A DNA stretch of 64,000 nucleotides from Streptomyces tirandamycinicus (GTDB lineage Bacteria; Actinomycetota; Actinomycetes; Streptomycetales; Streptomycetaceae), in contig NZ_CP029188.1 in NCBI RefSeq assembly GCF_003097515.1, forward strand, positions 6,120,531 to 6,184,530, in the 5' to 3' direction. The notes under the pieces are model-generated. The model saw only the letters and a program-made list of their open reading frames with translations, was not told the origin of the DNA and made no database searches. Position 1 is the first letter of the stretch. Each line of letters starts with the position of its first letter. Positions 41,804-48,603 of this stretch are shown here, one piece after another. Made by a program: the position numbers and the translations under genes.

Positions 41804-42031
41804 TCAGAGGGAGGCGGCGTAGCCCGTGAGGGCGGCGGAGTTGAGACCCGCGAACGACTCGACGGCGGCGAGACCGCCACCGGCGACCTCGGAGACCGGG
41901 GCGACGGAGTCGACGGTGGAGGTCAGGCCGGCGACCGCGGCCGAGGCGACGGCGCTGTGCAGACCACCGGAGACGTTGTCGAGGTCGGCGTCCGAGATCT
42001 CAGCGGTCTCGACCTGGGGGGTGAAGTTCAT
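41804..42031 (-). CDS. Double-glycine leader precursor peptide of the NHLM system
   Basis: A 75-residue precursor. The leader (1-23) reads MNFTPQVETAEISDADLDNV then SGG, a classic double-glycine leader for a C39 exporter. The predicted core (24-75) has 52 residues, rich in Ala, Ser, Val and Gly (starts LHSAVASAAVAGL, ends LTGYAASL) and contains no cysteine, so lanthionine or disulfide bridges cannot form. The ATG at 42031 follows AAGGGAAG; an in-frame ATG at 42049 would add MKGSFL, but this overlaps that ribosome site. It heads the exporter operon. No LanM, radical SAM or nitrile-hydratase-like modification enzyme is nearby. Confidence 0.88.
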   Translation of the reverse strand: MNFTPQVETAEISDADLDNVSGGLHSAVASAAVAGLTSTVDSVAPVSEVAGGGLAAVESFAGLNSAALTGYAASL

Positions 42032-42049
42032 GAGGAAGCTTCCCTTCAT

Positions 42050-42546
42050 GTGGATGTTTCTCAGGGCCACGGCCGGCCCCGCCGGATTACGTACCGGCCG
42101 CGTCGGCGGGCGTGCGGGCCTCCGAAACCGGAAACCGAGTGCAACTCCCGCAGTGCGCAGGATCAAAGCACGGCTGCGGACCCGACAGCCAATCCCCCGG
42201 CGCCGGGCCGGGGCCCGATCCGCCGGGCCATTAACGTGACGTGCAGGCGCGTCCACGAGGTGGTGGCGACTTCTTCACATGTTCCACCGGCTCGACTCCG
42301 TCCGTTCCGGATGACGGTCCGTCGCGGAATCGGACACTCCGGTCCCAATGGATCAGCCTGCCACCGGTACCGGCCGGACGGAGCGGGGAGCGGCAATGGC
42401 GTTGCACCGGCCGCGTGTTCGGTGTGCAGATTTTCGGAAGACTCGGTTCCGGGCGGCGGGCAGGGGCATGGGCGGCGGCCGGGCCGGGCACCGCGGCCGG
42501 CCGGCGGCCACGGGCCCGCACGGGCCCGCACGGGTCCGGCGGACGG
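42050..42546. promoter_or_regulatory. Region upstream of the precursor peptide gene
   Basis: Nearly 500 bases between the precursor gene and the sigma/CAP gene. The minus-strand promoter of the exporter operon must lie here; a lower-GC pocket with GTACGTAATCC (minus strand, about 42085-42097) is a candidate -10 area. No gene is supported; three CGGGCCCGCAC-like repeats sit at 42505-42537. Confidence 0.4.
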
Positions 42547-42572
42547 GTGGGCCGCCCCCGGGGGCGGCCCAC
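42547..42572 (-). terminator. 26-bp perfect palindrome after the sigma/CAP gene
   Basis: GTGGGCCGCCCCC is followed immediately by its exact reverse complement, eight bases beyond the minus-strand stop at 42580. It would form a very stable hairpin and isolates the sigma factor gene from the exporter operon. Confidence 0.75.
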
Positions 42573-42579
42573 GCGGCTG

Positions 42580-44319
42580 TCAGCGGGAGGTGCCGAACGC
42601 CTGCGTCCACCAGGGCCCGCCGGAGCCGTCGTGGATGCCGACGCCCAGCTCCTTGAACGAGCAGTTGAGGATGTTGGCCCGGTGGCCCGGGCTGTTCATC
42701 CACGAGGTCATCACCGACGACGGGCTCTGCTGACCCCGCGCGATGTTCTCCCCGTAGGTGCTCCACTGGTAGCCGGCGGCGGTGATGCGGTCTCCGGGAT
42801 CGGTGCCGTCCGGGCTGGTGTGGTCGAAGTAGCCGCGGGCCGCCATGTCCTCGGAGTGGCGCCGTGCGGCGGTCTCGAGCTTGTCGTTGCTGCGTACCGG
42901 CCCGCATCCGGCCTTGGCGCGCTCGGCGTTGACCAGGGCGACGACCTGCTCGGCGTCCCCGCTCGGCAGCTCGGGCTCCGGGGCCGGCGCCTCGCGGGTG
43001 GGCGTCGGCCGGGGCTTCGCCGTGCTCGGCTTGGGCTTCGGCTTCACCGTGCTGCTGGGGCTCGCGCTCACGCTCGGGCTGGGTGAGGCCGAGACGGAGC
43101 CAGAGGCGGAGGCGGAGGGCGACGGGGAGGCGGAGGCCGTGGTGGACGGCGAGGGCGTCGGCCGCTCGGTGGCGGCCGGGGCGGCCACGGTGGAGGCCGG
43201 CTCCTCGGACTCGTCGGGGCCGAGCAGGAGATGGGCCGTGCCGCCCGCGACGACCAGTGCGGCGACCGCGGCGGCCACGGCCGTGGTGCGGCGCCGCCGC
43301 CGGGCTCGGTCCAGTCGGGCCTGGGTACGGGCCGAACCGGCGCCCGCCGCCTCGCCGGAGCCGGCCGGATCCCCCGACCGGCCCCCGGCCCCGGCGCCGC
43401 CCGCGCCGGGGGCATGGGAGGCGTACGGGGCGCCCTGGGCGTGACCGTCTGCCGGAGCGCCGCCCGGGTGCGCCGCGCTGCCGAACGACGCCGTGGCCGC
43501 GGTGGCCGCCGTGTCCGTCATGTGCAGGGTGTGCGGGGCGAAGGCCGCCGCCGACGCGGCCACCGGCACCAGGGCGAGGCCCACGAGCAGCCCCTCGGCG
43601 GGCACCAGCCCCGACCAGTGCCCCGCACAGACCGTGCAGCCCCGGGCGTGCCGGGCGATCCGCTTGCGCCACAGGGCGGAGGGCAGAGCGTCCCAGCTCG
43701 CGACGATCGGCTCCAGCAGCACGCACCGGGGCTCCGCGGCCAGCGCGCGGACCACCACGCGGGCCGTCTCCAGCTGGGCCTTCATCCGCTGCACCCGTAC
43801 CGCGGTGTGCTGTGGGGACAGCTCCAGCGCGGCGGCGACCTCCTCGCGGGACAGCTCCCCGGCGGCCTCCAGCCACCACAGCGACAGCAGAGCGCGGTCG
43901 TCCTCGTCCAGCCAGCGCGTCGCCTCGGCGGTCTCCCTGCGCTGACCGGAGAGGCCGAGGCGGGTGATGGTCAGGTCCACGAAGTCCGCGCCGGGGTCGA
44001 CGACGTCGTACGCCTCCTCCAGCCCGCCGGCGCCGGGTATCGCGCCCGTGCGGCGCTCACGCCAGTGGCCGCGTATCTGGTTCATGGTGATGGCGACCAG
44101 CCAGCTGCGGAAGCTGTCCGGGCTGCGCAGTCCGTCCAGGCCGCCGAGGACGCGGAGCATGGTCTCCTGCACCACGTCGTCCACGTCCGCGTGCCCGTTC
44201 ATGGCGCGGCCGACGATGTTGTAGACCAGCGGAAGGTACTCGGCCACGAGCCGGTCCTGGGCGTGCTGGTCACCGGCCTGCGCCGCCATGATCACCGCGG
44301 CTTCGCGTTCGCTGCTCAC
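42580..44319 (-). CDS. ECF sigma factor fused to zinc-motif, membrane helix and extracellular CAP/SCP domain
   Basis: A 579-residue fusion. Residues 1-190 form an ECF sigma factor: region 2 with DVDDVVQETMLRVLGGLDGL and FRSWLVAITMNQIRGHWR; region 4 with ALLSLWW and LELSPQHTAVRVQRMKAQL. Residues 224-231 (HARGCTVC) give the HxxxCxxC pattern of zinc anti-sigma domains. Hydrophobic segments lie at 243-261 and 346-366, the second after an Arg-rich cluster, so the C-terminus should be outside. A Pro/Ser/Thr-rich stalk (380-450) leads to a CAP/SCP domain (455-579) with HSEDMAARGYFDHTSP, YGENIARG and MNSPGHRANILN. It resembles ECF groups with built-in membrane regulators. GTG 44319 overlaps the NUDIX gene stop. 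Confidence 0.88.
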   Translation of the reverse strand: MSSEREAAVIMAAQAGDQHAQDRLVAEYLPLVYNIVGRAMNGHADVDDVVQETMLRVLGGLDGLRSPDSFRSWLVAITMNQIRGHWRERRTGAIPGAGGLEEAYDVVDPGADFVDLTITRLGLSGQRRETAEATRWLDEDDRALLSLWWLEAAGELSREEVAAALELSPQHTAVRVQRMKAQLETARVVVRALAAEPRCVLLEPIVASWDALPSALWRKRIARHARGCTVCAGHWSGLVPAEGLLVGLALVPVAASAAAFAPHTLHMTDTAATAATASFGSAAHPGGAPADGHAQGAPYASHAPGAGGAGAGGRSGDPAGSGEAAGAGSARTQARLDRARRRRRTTAVAAAVAALVVAGGTAHLLLGPDESEEPASTVAAPAATERPTPSPSTTASASPSPSASASGSVSASPSPSVSASPSSTVKPKPKPSTAKPRPTPTREAPAPEPELPSGDAEQVVALVNAERAKAGCGPVRSNDKLETAARRHSEDMAARGYFDHTSPDGTDPGDRITAAGYQWSTYGENIARGQQSPSSVMTSWMNSPGHRANILNCSFKELGVGIHDGSGGPWWTQAFGTSR

Positions 44320-44876
44320 GCTGTGTCCACTCTCTTCCTGCGCTGTGGCGTGTCTCCCCCGACAGTTGGGAGACGTGCTGCCTCCGCCCCGATAACGGAA
44401 ATCGGATAGGAGTACGCAGAAACAGCCGGGAGTGTTAGATCCGCACGCCAGGCGCGCAGGACCGCGGCGGAGGGTTCGAACAGTTCGCCCGGAATGCGGG
44501 CCGGCTCGTGCCACTCCCAGCGCACGATCTTGTCCGGCTCGGTGACCTCCGGTTCGCCCGCCACCCCCGTCACCAGGGCGGCCGCCGAGATCCGGGTCAG
44601 TCCGCGCTTGCCGTCCACGACCACGGCGACGACGGTCACGTCCTCCTCGCGGACCCGCAGCCCCGTCTCCTCGGCCAGCTCCCTGGCGCCCGCCCGCTCG
44701 AAACTCTCCCCGGGGTCGACCTTGCCACCGGGCAGCTCCCAGCGCCCGCTGTGGTCCAGGCCGAGCAGGACGCGTCCACCGGGCTCGAGGACGATCATGC
44801 CGACGCCGGTCAGGCCGTTGGGTGCGGGGAACGCGCGTGCCGGCCGCTCGCCGGGGGCGGGGGAGTGGGTCGTCAT
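44316..44876 (-). CDS. NUDIX hydrolase
   Basis: A 186-residue NUDIX domain protein with the box GGKVDPGESFERAGARELAEETG (G-x5-E-x7-REUxEExGU) at about residues 48-70. It probably hydrolyses a nucleoside diphosphate compound; substrate unknown. Its stop overlaps the start of the sigma/CAP gene by four bases (GTGA), which suggests co-translation. The C-terminal 50 residues after WEWHEPARIPG are unusually long for a NUDIX protein. Start ATG 44876 is the first plausible. Confidence 0.85.
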   Translation of the reverse strand: MTTHSPAPGERPARAFPAPNGLTGVGMIVLEPGGRVLLGLDHSGRWELPGGKVDPGESFERAGARELAEETGLRVREEDVTVVAVVVDGKRGLTRISAAALVTGVAGEPEVTEPDKIVRWEWHEPARIPGELFEPSAAVLRAWRADLTLPAVSAYSYPISVIGAEAARLPTVGGDTPQRRKRVDTA

Positions 44877-45213
44877 GCGGGGATCGTACGAGGTTGCGAA
44901 TCCCGCCCGTGGCGGCGCCGCTGCGGGGCGCCGGTGGCGGTGCGGGGCGCCGGACGGGCGCCGTGCGTGCGGCCCGCGCCGGGCCGTGCCCCGCCGCCCG
45001 GGGCCGCCGCCGCGGCGGGAGCCCCGGGGGCCGACCGAGGGAGGGCTACGGGAGGGACCGCGGGAGCCGTCCGTGGGAGGGCTCGCGGGGCACGGAGGCC
45101 CGGGTGCGGCGGTCCGGGGCACGGGAGGCCCGGGGCGCGGGGCGCGGAGGCCCCGGGTACGGCGGCGGATTCCAGGGGCCTCCGCTCGGCGCGGGGTCGC
45201 GCCCGGGAGGGGC
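44877..45213. other. Intergenic region, highly GC-rich
   Basis: No gene is supported. The first 60 bases are less GC-rich and should hold the promoter of the NUDIX gene; the rest is a low-complexity run of GGCCCGGG, GGGCGCGG and GGGAGG words. Confidence 0.4.
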
Positions 45214-45618
45214 TCAGACGCCCTGGGTGCTTCTGGCTCCGCAGCGTGCCCACGCGGGCGCCACGCCGGTGATCTGGCAGACCATGAGGTACAGCGGGAT
45301 GGGCGGGGTGTACGGGCTGGAGTCCTCCGGCCAGTGGATCAGCCGGGCGCCCGCGGCCGGCACATACGCCCCGCGCGAGTAGTACGCGGGCAGCGGCCAT
45401 TCCAGGTCCTGGTCGGAGCCCGCCGGGACGATCCACCACATCCAGTCCGTGTCCGCGTAGACACAGCCCGTGTGCGGGAGGCGGGACAGCAGCCGCCTGC
45501 CGTGCCGGGCGGGCAGGCCGACGGCGTCGTGGCCGAGGGTGGCCGGCAGTTCCGGCGGGACGTCGAGGCGGGACTGTCCGCGGGTCTCGTCGCGTACGCG
45601 GGAGAGCAGGCCGGCCAT
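45214..45618 (-). CDS. Conserved hypothetical protein downstream of ATPase-like regulator
   Basis: A 134-residue cytoplasmic protein with a striking aromatic segment TDWMWWIVPAGSDQDLEWPL and IHWPEDSSPYTPPIPLYLMV. I do not recognise a named domain. It starts five bases after the stop of the ATP-binding regulator, so the two are co-transcribed. Similar small proteins often accompany these regulator genes in Streptomyces, as I recall, but the function is unknown. Confidence 0.6.
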   Translation of the reverse strand: MAGLLSRVRDETRGQSRLDVPPELPATLGHDAVGLPARHGRRLLSRLPHTGCVYADTDWMWWIVPAGSDQDLEWPLPAYYSRGAYVPAAGARLIHWPEDSSPYTPPIPLYLMVCQITGVAPAWARCGARSTQGV

Positions 45619-45623
45619 CGACC

Positions 45624-46088
45624 TCAGCACTGCCGCCCCAGTGCCAACTCGGCCCAGACGACGCGGCCGGGCCCGGGGTGCGCGTCGTGCGCGCCCCAGG
45701 CGCTGCTGACCGCGTCCACCAGCAGCAGCCCGCGGCCGCCCTCCTCGGCGGAGACCCGGCGCAGCCGCGGTTCGCCCGGCGGGCAGCCCTCGTCCTGCAC
45801 CGCTATCCGCAACTGGCCCGGCACGTCGTGCAGTTCGCACAGGACGCGCCGGCTCGCGGTGTGCACCACGGCGTTGGTGAACAGTTCGGAGGCGACGAGC
45901 GTCATCGTGTCGAAGTGGCTCTCGTCGATGCCCCAGCGTGTCATGCGGTCCTGGATCAGGTGCCGGGCGCGCCCGACCGAGTCGGCGCGGCCCGGGAGCT
46001 CGAACCCGAAGCGGCGGATCGCCGGCACCGGGGAATCCGGCCGGCGCGGCACCGCGAGTACGGGCCTGAGCGTGTTGCCAGGAGCCAC
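45624..46088 (-). CDS. RsbW/AbaA-like ATPase-domain regulator
   Basis: A 154-residue HATPase_c protein of the anti-sigma (RsbW-like) type. Conserved boxes are LVASELFTNAVVHTASR (N box) and GGRGLLLVDAVSSAWG (G box), with acidic DEG in between. Many Streptomyces copies sit beside HTH and DUF397 genes, and the divergent HTH and DUF397 genes here complete that set. Start GTG 46088 follows AAGGA; an in-frame TTG at 46094 is possible. Confidence 0.85.
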   Translation of the reverse strand: MAPGNTLRPVLAVPRRPDSPVPAIRRFGFELPGRADSVGRARHLIQDRMTRWGIDESHFDTMTLVASELFTNAVVHTASRRVLCELHDVPGQLRIAVQDEGCPPGEPRLRRVSAEEGGRGLLLVDAVSSAWGAHDAHPGPGRVVWAELALGRQC

Positions 46089-46208
46089 GACCAATCCTTA
46101 ACGGTGGGGAAGCAGTGCCGTACATGCCTCTTCCCGGGCACGGCGCGGCAGCCTCGTGAACTGGTTCACCGAGTCACTCTCCCCTCGAACCCGACACTTG
46201 GCAAGGGG

Positions 46209-46229
46209 CACTCTGGAAATTGCAGAGTG
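46209..46229. promoter_or_regulatory. Palindrome between the ATPase and HTH genes
   Basis: CACTCTG-GAAATTG-CAGAGTG is a perfect 7-bp inverted repeat with a 7-base spacer. I recall this type of CACTCTG/CAGAGTG element before WhiJ/AbaA-like HTH genes in Streptomyces. It lies between the divergent genes and probably binds the HTH protein encoded to the right. Confidence 0.7.
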
Positions 46230-46327
46230 TCGAGTTCTGGGAGACAGTGGCATGGCACACTCGGCGTGACACCGGATCACGGCGTCGGGGCGGGCACATA
46301 CAGAACAGGGCGCCGGGGAGGTCGGTA

Positions 46328-47188
46328 GTGAGCGAGCCGCGGTCCGCCCCCACCGTGGGGCAGGTCGTACTGGGCAGGCGACTGCAGGATCTGCGGGAGC
46401 GGGCCGGCCTGCGACGCGAAGAGGCCGCCAGGGTGCTCCATGTGGCCCCCGCGACCGTCCGCCGGATGGAGACGGCGGAGGTCGCCCTCAAAATCCCCTA
46501 CGTCCAGCTGCTCCTGAGGGCCTACGGCGTCCCCGAGGAGGAGGCCGAGGGCTTCGTACGGCTCGCCGAGGACGCCAACCGGCCCGGCTGGTGGCAGCGT
46601 TTCCACGACGTCCTCCCCGGCTGGTTCAGCATGTACGTCAGCCTGGAGGGAGCGGCCGCCCTCATCCGCGCGTACGAACCGCACTTCGTCCCCGGCCTTC
46701 TCCAGACCGAGGACTACGCCCGCGCCGTCATGCGCAGCGGGGCCCTCGGCGCCACCAGCGCCGAGGACATCGAGCGGCACGTGGCGCTGCGCATGGAACG
46801 CCAGGGGCTGCTCAGCCGGTCCGACGCACCCCGATTCTGGGTGATCATGGACGAGACGGTGATCCGCCGCCCGGTGGGCGGTTCGAAGGTGATGCGGGCC
46901 CAGCTCGACCGGCTCCTCCAGGCCGCCGAGCGGCCCAACGTCACCCTCCAGGTCGCGGAGTTCGCGACCGGACCGCACGCCGGCACCTACGGCCCGTTCG
47001 TCCTCTTCCGCTTCGCCGTGCCCGAACTGCCGGACATGGTCTACAGCGAGTACCTCACCGGCGCGGTCTACCTCGACGCCCGCCCCGAGGTGGCCTCGCA
47101 TCTGGAGGTCATGGACCGCATGGCGGCCCATGCCGCCACCGCACAACGCACGAAGGACCTCCTCAGGAGCGTCCGCAAGGAGCTGTGA
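46328..47188 (+). CDS. WhiJ-like XRE-family HTH regulator (DUF5753)
   Basis: A 286-residue regulator. The XRE helix-turn-helix (about residues 10-65) contains LGRRLQDLRERAGLRREEAARVL and the recognition helix region ATVRRMETAE. The DUF5753 sensor domain follows with VPGLLQTEDYARAVM and FATGPHAGTYGPFVLFRF. The start is GTG 46328 (GGGGAGG upstream). It belongs to the family of WhiJ paralogues that act together with a neighbouring DUF397 protein, encoded one base after this gene. Confidence 0.92.
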   Translation: MSEPRSAPTVGQVVLGRRLQDLRERAGLRREEAARVLHVAPATVRRMETAEVALKIPYVQLLLRAYGVPEEEAEGFVRLAEDANRPGWWQRFHDVLPGWFSMYVSLEGAAALIRAYEPHFVPGLLQTEDYARAVMRSGALGATSAEDIERHVALRMERQGLLSRSDAPRFWVIMDETVIRRPVGGSKVMRAQLDRLLQAAERPNVTLQVAEFATGPHAGTYGPFVLFRFAVPELPDMVYSEYLTGAVYLDARPEVASHLEVMDRMAAHAATAQRTKDLLRSVRKEL

Positions 47189-47425
47189 ATGGACCGCATC
47201 TACAACGGCATGCCCGCCCGGGAGCTCGGCTCGGAGGGCTGGCACAAGCCGTGGAGCGGCGGCAACGGCGGCAACTGCATCGAGGCCATGAAGCTGGCCG
47301 ACGGCAGGGTCGCCGTGCGCCAGTCCGCCGATCCCGACGGCCCCGCGCTCATCTACACGCACGGTGAGATCGCCGCTTTCATCCAGGGAGCCAAGGCCGG
47401 TCAGGCAGACTTCCTCCTGACGTGA
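47189..47425 (+). CDS. DUF397 small protein, partner of WhiJ-like regulator
   Basis: A 78-residue DUF397 protein (WHKPWSGGNGGNCIEAMKL, AVRQSADPDGPALIYTHGE). Such proteins relieve or modify repression by their adjacent WhiJ-like protein. The ATG immediately follows the stop of the HTH gene, a fixed gene order in this family. Confidence 0.93.
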   Translation: MDRIYNGMPARELGSEGWHKPWSGGNGGNCIEAMKLADGRVAVRQSADPDGPALIYTHGEIAAFIQGAKAGQADFLLT

Positions 47426-47550
47426 ACGGCCGGCCACCGACCCCCGACGGCCGGGGGCGGGCTCGACCGGCCCGACCCCCGATCGGCGACCGCCGCCGTA
47501 CGTGCGGTTCCGCCGCACACCGCCCACCCCCCGACCTCAGGAGGCGCCAG

Positions 47551-48360
47551 ATGACCGGGCAGGACCCCGCCGCCGTACACATCGACACCAGCAAGCCGCA
47601 CCCGGCCCGGATGTACGACTGGTTCCTCGGCGGCAAGGACAACTACCCGGTCGACGAGGAGATGGCCAAGCAGCTCCTCCAACTCGACGCCCGCGGCCGC
47701 GACATGGCCCGGGTCAACCGCGCCTTCATGCACCGCGCCACCCGCTGGCTCGGCGGCAACGGCATCCGCCAGTACCTCGACATCGGCACCGGCATCCCCA
47801 CGGAGCCCAACCTGCACCAGATAGCCCAGCAGGTCGCGCCCGACTCCCGTGTCGTCTACTGCGACAACGACCCGATCGTCCTCGCCCACGCGGAAGCCCT
47901 GCTGCGCAGCACCCCCGAGGGCGCGACCGAGTACATCCAGGCCGACGCCCGCCGCCCCGCGGCCATCATCGAGGCGGCCGGCAAGGTCCTCGACTTCGAC
48001 CGCCCCGTCGCCCTGTCGCTGCTCGCGCTGCTGCACTTCGTGGACGACGAGGACGGCGCCTACGAGCTGGTGAACCGGCTCGTGGGGCGGCTCGCCCCCG
48101 GCAGCTACCTCGTGCTGTCCCACACCACCGGCGACTTCGACCCCGAGAAGGCCGCCCTGGCCCGCGCGATGTACAGGGAACGGGGGCTCACCCTGCGCCC
48201 CCGCTCCCGCGACGAGTTCACCCGGTTCTTCGACGGCCTCGACCTCGTCGACCCCGGGGTGTCGCTGACCGCCGAATGGCACCCCGAACTCGGTGAGGCC
48301 GTCGCCGTCACGGGCGACGACCCCATCCCCGGCTACGCGGGCCTCGCGCGCGTGCGCTAG
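47551..48360 (+). CDS. SAM-dependent methyltransferase, SAV2177/DUF574 family
   Basis: A 269-residue protein. The family start is PARMYDWFLGGKDNYPVD; the SAM-binding loop is LDIGTGIPTEPN, followed by VVYCDNDPIVLAHA. These proteins are abundant in Streptomyces and classed as class I methyltransferases with unknown substrates. A CAGGAGGC ribosome site lies before the ATG at 47551. It follows the WhiJ-like trio after 125 bases, probably its own unit. Confidence 0.92.
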   Translation: MTGQDPAAVHIDTSKPHPARMYDWFLGGKDNYPVDEEMAKQLLQLDARGRDMARVNRAFMHRATRWLGGNGIRQYLDIGTGIPTEPNLHQIAQQVAPDSRVVYCDNDPIVLAHAEALLRSTPEGATEYIQADARRPAAIIEAAGKVLDFDRPVALSLLALLHFVDDEDGAYELVNRLVGRLAPGSYLVLSHTTGDFDPEKAALARAMYRERGLTLRPRSRDEFTRFFDGLDLVDPGVSLTAEWHPELGEAVAVTGDDPIPGYAGLARVR

Positions 48361-48386
48361 CCGCTCCCGCCACGGAGGTCTCGCCT

Positions 48387-48406
48387 GCCGTCCGGCGGCG
48401 GACGGC
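48387..48406. terminator. 8-bp hairpin between convergent genes
   Basis: GCCGTCCG-GCGG-CGGACGGC forms an 8-bp perfect stem with a 4-base loop, 27 bases after the methyltransferase stop and before the minus-strand mannosidase stop. Confidence 0.55.
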
Positions 48407-48603
48407 GGGACGGCGCGACGGCAGGGGTGATGTGGGCGGGGCGGCCGGAGGGGCAACGGGGTCGGCGGGGCGGCGGAGCATCACCCCGCCCCGGTCGCCC
48501 CTCGCGTCCCGCCCCGCGCTCCGAGGACCGCCCGGTACGGCGCGCCCGGGCCGGGCGGGCTCCGGCGACGCGGCCGCGGACGCCGCCGTCTCCCACCCCC
48601 GTC

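Noticed and set aside
35581..44876. Calling the peptide locus a lanthipeptide cluster
   Set aside because: The core has no cysteine and there is no LanM/LanB/LanC-like gene, so lanthionine rings cannot be supported even though the leader looks lanthipeptide-like.
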